Shown: positions 22,838-31,346 of the stretch, one piece after another
Numbering within the stretch: the stretch's first letter is position 1
Layout: each line of letters begins with the position of its first letter
NCBI GenBank assembly: GCA_022729235.1
Contig: JALDAJ010000001.1
Location: 638,442-702,441 of the forward strand
DNA: 64,000 nucleotides
Source: Candidatus Nanohalarchaeota archaeon
GTDB lineage: Archaea; Nanohalarchaeota; Nanosalinia; Nanosalinales; Nanosalinaceae
Direction of reading: 5' to 3'
Notes under the pieces: generated by a model
Database searches by the model: none
Told to the model about the DNA's origin: nothing
What the model saw: the letters and a program-made list of their open reading frames with translations, nothing else
Translations under genes and position numbers: made by a program

Positions 22838-24747
22838 AAAAGGGATTCTACTTTTCATTTGATGCATTGATGGCGTTGACAGTGCTGAGCATATCTCTTG
22901 TCGTTGTGACTCAGTCCGGCAGTATCACGTTTGATGATTACAGGGCAGGGGAGGTTGCTTACCACCAGTCCTCAACCTCAGGACAGGACGCGATGAGGCT
23001 TGCCTCCCGCGAAAGCTTCCAGGTCTACAATGAAAGTTTCCAGCAGGAGCTTGTAGCGGAAACAGTTATGGAGGAGGAAGACCTCGACAGGACTGTGCTG
23101 GACGGAGTCTCCCTTCTCTGGGCAGCGAGAAACATAACACACGCGAGGACCGCTGCTAAGACATATTTCTCGGACAAACTTGACTCAGAGTTCCGGCTGG
23201 AAGTGACTGAAGGAGTTAACGCGACCGAGATATACCAGACGTCGGAAGATCTTGAAGATGCGGAGACAGTTTCAAGTTCGACTCGCTTGGTTTCAGGTCA
23301 CAGTATCGACCGGCCGAGCGAGGGTTTCCAGGCGCGCGCCAGGGCGGTTGAGGCAGTTACCAATCAGACCAAGATAGTTGACATCCCGATGATGGGTAGC
23401 GGTGGCTACACTAACACGCTAGAGGTTGACAGGGATTTCTATGTGCCTGCGCAGGAAGGTAAGATCGACGAAGCTGAGATGTATATATCGATGCAGTGGG
23501 GGGAGAGCCACTTCAACTCGGCGACCTTGGAAATAAACGGTGAGACTGCGATAGAGGAAGATGATATGTCAGTGGAGGATGATGATAAGGCTCACTACGG
23601 TTTCGGTAAAGTCGATGTGACTGATTACGTGGAGGAAGGCTGGAACCATTTCAATCTCGTCTTCCCAAACCAGGACTCCCAAAACGATTACCACGCACAC
23701 ATACAGCCGGGGACAAGGATAGAGGTGGTCTACACCCAGGATACCGAAAAGGTCAAGTCGCGTGACTGGGAATACCTTACAGATGTTCGGGGGGAGGCAA
23801 CTAATGTTAATCATAAAGGAGGAGTGTGGTACAACTATCCGCTACAGGTTCCCGGGGATGGGGATGTAGGAGAGGCGGTACTTGAACTTGATATAAGGAA
23901 TCTTCAGGACCAGAGCGACGATGATCTGCAGGTCTTCGTGAATGATGAGCAGATCGTTGAAAAATCAGCTGAAGAGGTAGATGATGTTGAGGTAATAGAG
24001 TTTCAGGATTACCTGGAGCCGAAGACAAATGTTCTATCAATCTACGGGAATGTAGAGCTTGAAGACGGCAGGATAGAAGACTTCACTCATGAAGGAGATG
24101 AAGACCCGAGGATTTACTCTGATCCGATAGAGGAAGAAGGATCTAGAGTAAAAGTTGACTTTGAGTCGCCCGGTGAGGAGCTGGAGTTCGGTCTTATAGA
24201 TATACGTTGGACGGAGGAGATAGGAGGCGAAATAGAGGAACCGATATCCTTCGGGCAGAACCCGGCATATTTCAACCAGACATATGATGAAGAGTTCGAG
24301 ATAATCAACTCGTTCCTGAACGTGGCGCAGCTCAACAGTATCAATGTCACCCACACCGCGGGTATAGACGAGCATGAAACGATATTCGAATCTCCGCGGA
24401 CTTACGCCACCCCTTCAAGAATCGAGACCGGAGAGGAACTGGTGGCAGGCGGTGAAACCACGGAGTACTGGTTCCAGGATGAATGCTTCGATGGGGAGCA
24501 GAGAGACCACTGCGATATTCTTCCGGAGTCAGGTCTGGAGGTCGAGATAGGTTTGCCTTCACAGGTCGGCTACGGCAGACTGTTCGATAACAGATCTTCG
24601 GCAGTTGACGATGCAGAAAGAAGGCTTGAGGAACAGCTCGGGCAGTTCGCAGAGGCGACTGACATCGAGGACGACACATTGTCCACCGGGGGACAGCCGT
24701 ACCTATGGGGTCCTGCAACGGTAAGGCTGGTGATATGGGATGAGTAG
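22834..24747 (+). CDS. Large pilin-like tip or adhesin protein
   Basis: 637 residues. The N-terminus MKKGFYFSFDALMALTVLSISLVVV is a type IV pilin-like basic stretch plus hydrophobic helix, with F-D-A-L in place of the usual -E-x-L. A long beta-rich ectodomain follows, including a jelly-roll-like part (about 185-310) and an NEW3-like part (about 330-470), with the last 150 residues containing a Cys pair (DECFDGEQRDHCDI). Size and place at the end of the pilin run suggest a tip adhesin or pseudopilin. It starts in a 4-base overlap with the preceding gene. No homolog family is named with confidence. Confidence 0.65.
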   Translation: MKKGFYFSFDALMALTVLSISLVVVTQSGSITFDDYRAGEVAYHQSSTSGQDAMRLASRESFQVYNESFQQELVAETVMEEEDLDRTVLDGVSLLWAARNITHARTAAKTYFSDKLDSEFRLEVTEGVNATEIYQTSEDLEDAETVSSSTRLVSGHSIDRPSEGFQARARAVEAVTNQTKIVDIPMMGSGGYTNTLEVDRDFYVPAQEGKIDEAEMYISMQWGESHFNSATLEINGETAIEEDDMSVEDDDKAHYGFGKVDVTDYVEEGWNHFNLVFPNQDSQNDYHAHIQPGTRIEVVYTQDTEKVKSRDWEYLTDVRGEATNVNHKGGVWYNYPLQVPGDGDVGEAVLELDIRNLQDQSDDDLQVFVNDEQIVEKSAEEVDDVEVIEFQDYLEPKTNVLSIYGNVELEDGRIEDFTHEGDEDPRIYSDPIEEEGSRVKVDFESPGEELEFGLIDIRWTEEIGGEIEEPISFGQNPAYFNQTYDEEFEIINSFLNVAQLNSINVTHTAGIDEHETIFESPRTYATPSRIETGEELVAGGETTEYWFQDECFDGEQRDHCDILPESGLEVEIGLPSQVGYGRLFDNRSSAVDDAERRLEEQLGQFAEATDIEDDTLSTGGQPYLWGPATVRLVIWDE

Positions 24748-24771
24748 GTTTGCGCACCAAAGCTATTTGCA

Positions 24772-24793
24772 GAAATCACCTGTAGGTGATTTC
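24772..24793 (+). promoter_or_regulatory. Perfect 10-base inverted repeat over the ribosome binding site
   Basis: GAAATCACCT (24772-24781), a GT spacer, AGGTGATTTC (24784-24793); the ATG of the next gene is at 24796. The right arm holds the ribosome binding site (aggtgat). As RNA the arms would pair, with a strained two-base loop opening to four or more bases, and hide the site; as DNA it is a near-perfect 22-base operator. Either way it sits where it could switch translation or transcription of the 24796 gene. Confidence 0.6.
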
Positions 24794-24795
24794 AA

Positions 24796-25977
24796 ATGAA
24801 AGGAATGATTTACACGACGTTTGCGATTCTCGCTGCCTCACTGATTTTCTTTATGGCAGCGCTTCCTATGACGTCCACGGTTGACATAGATACTTCGGAG
24901 GCGATAAGGATAGGAGAGGCTTCCTTCTACCTGGACAGTGTACTGGAAGATGTGGAGAGGAGTACAGGGATAGCTGTTCGTAGAGGTTTGACGGGAGCGT
25001 CCAACTATATAATCGGGACTGGGGAGCCGTTGGATGATGCAGAAGATGATCTTACCGAGGCTATAGTGAACGGTTCCATAAACGGTGTGGAGCTTAATGC
25101 TACGGAGAACGCATCTCTTGGGGAATGGGGTGACAGAGTTGAGAACATGACAGAGGAGGCAGGATACCGGCTTGAGATGAGGGTTTCTGATTACAGCTTT
25201 GATTCCTCCGGGTTCCATGTCGAGACATCGAAGCAGCTTGAGGCTAGGCTGGAGGATCCTGTGACCCTGGCATCTTTCAACAGGTCAGTGTCTGTCGATG
25301 TGGATGCGGAGGTCAAAGGAGTTGAAGACCCGATGCTGCTTCTGCGGTCTGCAGGCAGGTATACTACGTCTATTAACTACTGTGGATTTGATGAACCGGC
25401 GAACTATCTAGATACTGGCAGCAGTCATAACTCTCCGTCGGTTCTTGGTGAAGCTGTGGTGGAACCGGGTAGTAGCCTTGAAGAGGTCGAGGACAGGAAT
25501 GACAAGATTCTCGTAGTTGAGGATGTAGACGGGGAGGACGAGAGCGAGGTCGAAGAGTTCAGGGGCGTGGTTTCGTACCAGTCCGCTGATCCTGTGGACA
25601 CGGGATACGTATATGGTATAGATGACCTGGGTATCGGGACAGGACAGGATCTTATCCTTTACGGTAACGAGGTATGGGAGTCGAACTTCAGGCAGATGAT
25701 TTTCCAGGACTGCTACGTACCTGCAGACGCCCCTGGTCTCATGGAGAGGTATGAGAACGATCTTACCGAGGTTAATGATGGGATGCTTACTTTTGTGGAT
25801 GTCGGGTCTTTACCCGATGCTTTGAGGCACGAAGAAACTGCTGTTGGCTACAAGTACTTCCCGGGCGACGGCGGGGAAGAGCTCAATAATATAGCAGGTG
25901 TGACTGACAGGTACAGCTGGTTCCGGCTTGATAATGAGGATGCGGAAAGACTTGGGGTGCAGGAACTGGTCAAGTGA
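24796..25977 (+). CDS. Exported protein of the pilus cluster
   Basis: 393 residues. The N-terminal hydrophobic segment (IYTTFAILAASLIFFMAALPM) is an uncleaved anchor or signal; no class III motif is visible. The ectodomain contains N-x-S/T sites (NGS, NAT, NAS, NMT) and two Cys (INYCGFDE, FQDCYVPAD). It follows the large pilin-like gene by 48 bases, with a perfect inverted repeat over its ribosome binding site. No family recognised. Likely an accessory extracellular pilus component, from context. Confidence 0.6.
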   Translation: MKGMIYTTFAILAASLIFFMAALPMTSTVDIDTSEAIRIGEASFYLDSVLEDVERSTGIAVRRGLTGASNYIIGTGEPLDDAEDDLTEAIVNGSINGVELNATENASLGEWGDRVENMTEEAGYRLEMRVSDYSFDSSGFHVETSKQLEARLEDPVTLASFNRSVSVDVDAEVKGVEDPMLLLRSAGRYTTSINYCGFDEPANYLDTGSSHNSPSVLGEAVVEPGSSLEEVEDRNDKILVVEDVDGEDESEVEEFRGVVSYQSADPVDTGYVYGIDDLGIGTGQDLILYGNEVWESNFRQMIFQDCYVPADAPGLMERYENDLTEVNDGMLTFVDVGSLPDALRHEETAVGYKYFPGDGGEELNNIAGVTDRYSWFRLDNEDAERLGVQELVK

Positions 25978-26012
25978 TGAGAAGAAAAAGTAAGGAGGGG
26001 AAAGAAACGGCT

Positions 26013-26447
26013 TTATGCCATTTCTCCTGTCAGCGTACCTGTCGAGTTAGCTGAATCGAATTCGCCTCTCTCATACTGGACTGATATATCGAAGTCGTTA
26101 CAGGTTCCTTCCTGTGCAGAAAGGTCTGTGATGTCAAACACAGTTGATTCGCCGTTTCCGAGTTCTTCGTCAAACGTAGTTACTGTATCTCCGACGTAGA
26201 TGTCCTCTACCATGACCTGTTCACCGGCGTTGTTGGTGACCTCTAGCTGTAGGTATTCTCCAACTTCAAAGTCGGTTACTGCGACTTCGGTTGCTTCGAA
26301 TCCGGATGTACCTTCTAGACACTGTCCCTGTACCGTCATGAAGATCGCTCCTCCGACGATAGCGACTACTAGAAGCATCCATCCGTAGGTCATCAGGTAC
26401 TCGATCGCTGACTGTCCTTTTCTTGTGTTGAATGTTTGTTTGCTCAT
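26013..26447 (-). CDS. Probable major type IV pilin
   Basis: 144 residues. The N-terminus is a textbook archaeal class III signal: MSKQTFNTRKGQSAIEYLMTYGWMLLVVAIVGGAIF, cleaved between Gly and Gln, with Glu at mature position 5 and a long hydrophobic helix for filament packing. The short beta-rich head has two Cys (GQCLEG, EGTCNDF) likely to form a disulfide. It is the last gene of a minus-strand unit with two platform proteins (26517-28348), which supports its role as the main subunit. It faces the exported protein gene at 24796, 35 bases away. Confidence 0.85.
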   Translation of the reverse strand: MSKQTFNTRKGQSAIEYLMTYGWMLLVVAIVGGAIFMTVQGQCLEGTSGFEATEVAVTDFEVGEYLQLEVTNNAGEQVMVEDIYVGDTVTTFDEELGNGESTVFDITDLSAQEGTCNDFDISVQYERGEFDSANSTGTLTGEMA

Positions 26448-26516
26448 CAGGTTTTACACCTGGGAATCTATGCGATAATTGGCTTGTCCGTTATAAAAAG
26501 CCTTTTATCAGGGTTT

Positions 26517-27497
26517 TCAGGTGAAACCTCCCATAAGCGATGCTATACCGCCCTTTATGATGAAGAAGAGTATCAGTGAGACTGTAATCATGACTGGTAT
26601 GTACTTCGCTCCTTCTTTGACGTTCGCGTTCTTTATCTCGGAGATAATCAGCGCTGCAAAGAAGTTGATGACTATTATAGCTATTATAGAGAACTGTTCG
26701 AAGAACGCAGTTTCTACCTGCGGTTCCTGGAATGTGAGCCCGAGTTCTCCGCCTGTCTGCATCTCGCCGATATCGGTGTCGTCCCACATATCTGCGGTTG
26801 TTTCTGACATGTAGACGCTGATTGAGAAGAGTAGTGGTGCTCCGACTACTGCAGCCATCAGTATGAACATGACGTACATCTTGATGTTCGAGTTGATTTC
26901 CTGCCGGAGTTCCATAGAGTTTCTTATGTCGTCCGCACTTGATTCCAGGAGTTTAGCTGTGTTCCCTCCTGATTCCAGCCCGTCGACCAGGAGTTTGATG
27001 GTTTCCTTGAACAGTCCGGATTTGACCCGTGACTCCATTTCTCCCAGCGCTTCTTCCACTGGTTTACCCCCGAACATCTCCATCGCGGTCTGCCTGAGTT
27101 CCTCTGCTAGAGGTCCGAACTCGTCTCTTGCGCTTAAAAGGAATGCTTTTTCGATGTTCAGCCCGGATTTCATGTTGGCGCTTATCAGCAGTAACGCATC
27201 GGGTAGGACATTTTCCATTTCTTTTTTACGGCGTTCAGCGGCGATAGATATTATCACGTACGGTATCAGTGGTGGGGCGGTTACCAGGGAGAGTACCAGG
27301 AGAACTGACCTCCATACAAGGCTGTAAGGCAGAAGTAAAGCAGTTAGTATCACGGCTACGGAAACTGCTGCCATCCCGTTTATCACTAATTTTTCCGGGT
27401 TCTGAATGTCTGCGTATACCGCCTCCTGTTCTACTTTTTCTCGGTATACCTCTGGCAGTTTTTCGTACAACCCTTTGATACTTATGGCGGTTTTCAT
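26517..27497 (-). CDS. Type IV pilus platform protein (TadC/T2SF family), copy 1
   Basis: 326 residues with hydrophobic segments near 45-65, 70-85, 205-225 and 265-320. The cytoplasmic T2SF domain is recognisable (ALLLISANMKSGLNIEKAFLLSA... and LLVDGLESGGNTAKLLES). In archaeal pili these proteins form the membrane platform driven by the secretion ATPase. Its start overlaps the stop of a second T2SF protein (27494-28348) by 4 bases; paired TadB/TadC-like proteins are common in Tad-type systems. The pilin gene lies 70 bases downstream. Confidence 0.85.
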   Translation of the reverse strand: MKTAISIKGLYEKLPEVYREKVEQEAVYADIQNPEKLVINGMAAVSVAVILTALLLPYSLVWRSVLLVLSLVTAPPLIPYVIISIAAERRKKEMENVLPDALLLISANMKSGLNIEKAFLLSARDEFGPLAEELRQTAMEMFGGKPVEEALGEMESRVKSGLFKETIKLLVDGLESGGNTAKLLESSADDIRNSMELRQEINSNIKMYVMFILMAAVVGAPLLFSISVYMSETTADMWDDTDIGEMQTGGELGLTFQEPQVETAFFEQFSIIAIIVINFFAALIISEIKNANVKEGAKYIPVMITVSLILFFIIKGGIASLMGGFT

Positions 27498-28348
27498 GTC
27501 TTAACCTCCGGTCTTTTCGATTTAACGAAGTTCAGGAAAACTAGCTGGAAGAGTATAAGCCCTCCTATTATCTGGTAGAATGTGAACTTGCCGAGTCCTA
27601 CGCCTGTGAATGTTGAGAGGACTATCAGGAAGGTAACACCCAGTGAAGGGACGATTACTGCTACCATGAGGTATACGAGTACGTAGGGATTTAGCTCCTT
27701 CCCGTATCTTTTGACATCCAGCTTCTGCTGTTTCACCATCGAGTCTACCAGCGACTCCAGTGTATTCGAGATATCGGTACCGGATTTAAGTGCGTTGATC
27801 ATCTGCCACATCGCCCTGCGGTACTGCTGGGAGGGGTTCCTGACTATTGAGTCTTCCAGCGCCTGTATCTGTGGCTTTCCGCCGTTGATGTCTTTTACGA
27901 TGAGGTTGAACTCTTTCGATGCTTCCCCGTAGTCTTCACTGACAGATACCATCGCCTCGTAAAGTGATATACCGGATCGTACCTCTATCAGCATGTGCCT
28001 CAGTGCGTAGGGAAGGTCTTTTTCGAGCTCCCTTGATCGGCGTTTCGCCTTGATTTTAGGGTAGTTAGCGAATGTCAGGAATCCGAAGAAGCTTACCAGT
28101 GGAAACCCTGCGATGGACAGGAATGCTATCTGGAGTTCTTCAGTTACGATGCCGAAGAGAGCCATAGATAGTGATAAAACCAGTCCGACCTGCATACCCC
28201 GGAGTACGGCAGAAGCCAGGAACCTGTCCGGGTCTGTATCCATCCTGGCGCGTGTCAAATCCCGCTGTATGTTTGGGACAAGCTTTTTCGCCTTCTCTGC
28301 AACCGGTAGCAGTGGCTTTAAAACTCTCTCTGAGGTTTCGAACCTCAT
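27494..28348 (-). CDS. Type IV pilus platform protein (TadB/T2SF family), copy 2
   Basis: 284 residues from the ATG at 28348 (MRFETSERVLKPLLPVA); the frame is open further up, but a TATA-like attaaataaa sits 25 bases before this ATG, so leaderless translation from here is likely. The T2SF domain (LPYALRHMLIEVRSGISLYEAM... and MINALKSGTDISNTLESL) is flanked by pairs of membrane segments. It pairs with the T2SF protein immediately downstream to form the inner-membrane platform. Divergent from a small membrane protein gene at 28428. Confidence 0.85.
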   Translation of the reverse strand: MRFETSERVLKPLLPVAEKAKKLVPNIQRDLTRARMDTDPDRFLASAVLRGMQVGLVLSLSMALFGIVTEELQIAFLSIAGFPLVSFFGFLTFANYPKIKAKRRSRELEKDLPYALRHMLIEVRSGISLYEAMVSVSEDYGEASKEFNLIVKDINGGKPQIQALEDSIVRNPSQQYRRAMWQMINALKSGTDISNTLESLVDSMVKQQKLDVKRYGKELNPYVLVYLMVAVIVPSLGVTFLIVLSTFTGVGLGKFTFYQIIGGLILFQLVFLNFVKSKRPEVKT

Positions 28349-28366
28349 GCCTAGGGTTTTCGCGGG

Positions 28367-28378
28367 ATTAAATAAAAA
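28367..28378 (-). promoter_or_regulatory. TATA box of the pilus platform operon
   Basis: The minus strand reads TTTTTATTTAAT, centred about 25 bases upstream of the ATG at 28348. This spacing fits a leaderless transcript covering both T2SF genes and probably the pilin. Confidence 0.5.
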
Positions 28379-28427
28379 GGGAAAAGTCGCCGTGCTATTT
28401 TTATAGAGGAAGAACAAGAGTTTACCT

Positions 28428-28748
28428 ATGGAAACATTTGGACTGTTCCTGAACTTTCTGACCCTTCTGCTATCGCTTTCATGTTTGGTTTTGATTTACC
28501 TGGCGATAGACCGGTGCAGGGAGTCTGAATTTGTCCCGCTTTACTATTTCATAGCCTTGAGCGCGGGTGGTGTAATGGCGCTGTCGGTTGCGAGGGTAGA
28601 AGCAATTTTCTGGGGTAATGGAATAGTTCTCTCGTCATCGCTTCTACAGGATCTTTTGATATCGTACGTGGCGCTTTTCATCTTCGGTTCGATATGGCAG
28701 AGCCATGAGGCAGAGCTGTGTATGATCCCTCTTTTAGGGGAAGAATAA
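28428..28748 (+). CDS. Small three-helix membrane protein in the pilus region
   Basis: 106 residues with three hydrophobic segments (about 5-27, 40-57 and 70-92). A TATA-like tttttatag (28397-28405) lies 27 bases before the ATG, so it is probably leaderless. It lies alone on the plus strand between the platform operon and the secretion ATPase and ends one base before the ATPase stop codon. I do not recognise the family; a role in pilus function or regulation is only positional. Confidence 0.6.
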   Translation: METFGLFLNFLTLLLSLSCLVLIYLAIDRCRESEFVPLYYFIALSAGGVMALSVARVEAIFWGNGIVLSSSLLQDLLISYVALFIFGSIWQSHEAELCMIPLLGEE

Positions 28749-30413
28749 CTACTCTTCAAGGATGTGATCCGGGTCTTCGTCGTTTTCCGAGGCAGAAACT
28801 ACCTTATCCGGGTTGGAGTAGTATTCGGCGATGATTTTTCCGACGCCGTGAACCGTGTTCACTCCTCTTTCCTCCATCCATTCAAGCACTCTTTTCTTCT
28901 CCTCCAGGTTCTCCTCCAGTTCTTTCCGTGTCATTCCTGTGTGCAGGTTAAGTGTCTCGAATATCGCCTGTGATTCCTGTTTCTTCTCGACCTCGTCTTC
29001 CTTGGATTTCCACTCGTATATCACGTCGGCAGTGACCTCGTTTTCCTTGGTTGTTACCTCTGCTACTTCCATGCACCGCCGGAAGTTCCTCCGTCTATCT
29101 CTAAACATGACAACGTTGACATCGACCGCGTCCACCATCGTCTTCGGGACGTCGATAGGAGGGTTGACCAGGCGGCGGACGGTCTGCTGTGCGGTATCTG
29201 CGTGCAGTGTCGAGTAAACCGAGTGACCTGTGTGCATCGCCTCGAACAGTACTTCCGCCTGCTGCTTCTTCCTTATCTCTCCTACAAGGATGCGGTCGGG
29301 ACGCATACGGAGTGCGTTGACGAGCAGGTCAAGCATCGATACGCCTCCTTTACCTTCCGGGTTGGGTTCTCTTGTCGTAAGTGGAACCCAGTGCAGGAAC
29401 TCTGGTAGCGAGACCTCTCGGGTATCCTCTATAGAAAGGACGCGCTGGTTCGGTGGGATGAAAGGCATCAACACGTTTAGGAGCGAGGTCTTACCTGCTC
29501 CGGTACCCCCGGAAACTATCAGGTTGAGCTCATACTGCAGGCACAGCCAGAGAAAGGCTGCGACATCTCTGCTTATAGTCCCGTTCTCTATGAAATCGGT
29601 TATTGTCCACGGGTCCCGCGCGAATTTTCTTATCGTTATAGTGTTTCCCTGGGTTGATATAGGATAAAGTGTTGCATTTGTACGGTCGCCCGAGGGAAGG
29701 TGTGCGTCCAGAAGCGGGTGCAGTGAGGAGATGTTTTTTCCTACACGCCGACCTATCTCGGACGCGTAATTGTAAATCTGGTCTTCGTCCTGGAAGGTGA
29801 CATCGGTCTTCATCCATCCGAGTTCTTTGTGGTATACCCAGGCAGGTTCATCGCTGGAGTTGATAACTATCTCTTCCAGGTGCTGGTCGTTGAGAAGTAT
29901 CTCTATGTCTCCCAGCCCAAGCATCTCGTGGATCAGGTTGCCTATAAGTATTTTTTTCGCTCTTTCCCGGGTCTCTGGAAGCTCTTCCTCGAGCTGTTCC
30001 ATTGCCTGGTCCCGGAACTTCTTTTTCACGTTCTGAAGCTCTTTCGCGTTTACAAACTCTTCTGTTGAAAGGTCTACTTCTTTTACAACCTGTTCCTTCA
30101 GGTCGCTGAGGACTGCCTCTGTCGCGGTCCGTATCTCTGGTCTCTCAACCTCGTAAATAAGTACGTAATCCTCTTCGGTTTCACTGATTTCTACGTGGGC
30201 AGGGATGCCGTCCGCCTCTACCTTGTACTCCTCTTTAAGCTCTTTTTTACCCGGTCCTTCTTGCTCTTCTCGCGGTACGTCAATTTCTTCTTCATCTATT
30301 CCGGAATCTTCCTGTTCTACAGGTTCTTCTACTATTTCTTCTTCCTGTCCCTCCTCCTCTTCTTCTTCGACCGGTACCGAGTCTATCTCAACTTCCTCTT
30401 CGTCCTCACTCAT
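28749..30413 (-). CDS. Type IV pilus secretion ATPase (TadA/VirB11 family)
   Basis: 554 residues. About 50 N-terminal residues form an acidic tail. The catalytic domain has Walker A (SGGTGAGKTSLL, about 303-315), the Asp box (LSIEDTREVSLP), Walker B region (RPDRILVGEIR) and the His box (AMHTGHSVYSTLHADTAQQTVRR). These are hallmarks of the ATPases that drive pilin assembly from the cytoplasm by acting on T2SF platform proteins. It overlaps the upstream winged-helix/coiled-coil gene by 8 bases and so is coexpressed with it. Confidence 0.93.
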   Translation of the reverse strand: MSEDEEEVEIDSVPVEEEEEEGQEEEIVEEPVEQEDSGIDEEEIDVPREEQEGPGKKELKEEYKVEADGIPAHVEISETEEDYVLIYEVERPEIRTATEAVLSDLKEQVVKEVDLSTEEFVNAKELQNVKKKFRDQAMEQLEEELPETRERAKKILIGNLIHEMLGLGDIEILLNDQHLEEIVINSSDEPAWVYHKELGWMKTDVTFQDEDQIYNYASEIGRRVGKNISSLHPLLDAHLPSGDRTNATLYPISTQGNTITIRKFARDPWTITDFIENGTISRDVAAFLWLCLQYELNLIVSGGTGAGKTSLLNVLMPFIPPNQRVLSIEDTREVSLPEFLHWVPLTTREPNPEGKGGVSMLDLLVNALRMRPDRILVGEIRKKQQAEVLFEAMHTGHSVYSTLHADTAQQTVRRLVNPPIDVPKTMVDAVDVNVVMFRDRRRNFRRCMEVAEVTTKENEVTADVIYEWKSKEDEVEKKQESQAIFETLNLHTGMTRKELEENLEEKKRVLEWMEERGVNTVHGVGKIIAEYYSNPDKVVSASENDEDPDHILEE

Positions 30414-31302
30414 TTTTCTTCGATTCGAGCCATCTCAGAAGTGTTTCACGGTTTTTACCGGATTTTTCAAGCGATATTATTTTTTCATAGTTGGGCGAAT
30501 CCATGTCAACTATCTGCTGCTTTGCCTCGTCTACTGTACCGTTTAAGGCTTTCTTGTAGCCGTTTGAACCTACAAGGTTTGAAATCTTCTGTGTGAATGA
30601 CTTGAATAATCCTCTCGCTTCTTTCTGCCCTTTTTCCAGATCTTCAAGTTTGTCCTCCACTTCTTTTGCGGTTTCCGCGTGTTTTTCCAGTTTCTTCAGG
30701 GCTTTCACTTTTTTCCTTATCTCGTCTTTTTTCTCCTCGAACTCTTCTGCCTTGCTCTCTGCCTCCTCTATTTTCTCCATCTTGGAGTCTATCTTTGAAA
30801 GCAGCTCTATTGAACTTGAGTGAATTTTTTCCTCTTCCTGTTTGTTCTTTTCCAGCCGTTGCTCCAGTTCTTCTTCCATCTCTTCAAGCTCAACCAGCTG
30901 TTCTTTCAGTTCCTCTTCTTTTTTCCTATTATCTTCCAGGTTTTCAGCCAGTTTCTTGAGTTCCTTTCTTGCTTCCTTGACTTTTTTCTGCCGGGACTTC
31001 AGCTCGTTTTCTACATCTTCTGTCTTCTCTTCTACTTCTTCTTTCAGTTCCTCGAGTTTGTCCTCTGCAGCTTCCTTGTTCTGTTTGGTGTACTTGAGAA
31101 CCATACCTTTCCGTGCGGAGTAACTTTTCTCTACGAACCCGTTTTCGTCGAGGGCTTTTGCCCACTCCTTGATTCTTTTCTCTGAGACGCCAAGGTCTTC
31201 TGATATCTGGGATACGTTAGCCTTCTGGTTTTCAGCCAGGTAGTTAAGTAGTGTGTCGACCCCGGTTTCTATGACCACATTTTCCCATTTATCTTCTGCC
31301 AT
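30406..31302 (-). CDS. Winged-helix plus coiled-coil protein upstream of the pilus ATPase
   Basis: 298 residues. The N-terminal 70 residues form a winged helix-turn-helix (VDTLLNYLAENQKANVSQISEDLGVSEKRIKEWAKALDENGFVEK) like PilW-type or MarR-like archaeal regulators. A long charged coiled coil follows (about 75-240) and a short conserved C-terminal domain (about 245-298) that recalls segments found in the other coiled-coil protein here. It overlaps the secretion ATPase by 8 bases. A DNA-binding regulator or a cytoplasmic scaffold of the pilus motor are both possible; sequence does not decide. Confidence 0.6.
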   Translation of the reverse strand: MAEDKWENVVIETGVDTLLNYLAENQKANVSQISEDLGVSEKRIKEWAKALDENGFVEKSYSARKGMVLKYTKQNKEAAEDKLEELKEEVEEKTEDVENELKSRQKKVKEARKELKKLAENLEDNRKKEEELKEQLVELEEMEEELEQRLEKNKQEEEKIHSSSIELLSKIDSKMEKIEEAESKAEEFEEKKDEIRKKVKALKKLEKHAETAKEVEDKLEDLEKGQKEARGLFKSFTQKISNLVGSNGYKKALNGTVDEAKQQIVDMDSPNYEKIISLEKSGKNRETLLRWLESKKNE

Positions 31303-31346
31303 CAGAACATTACTGTTTTAATTTCACTTGGTTTTAAAGACTAGTT

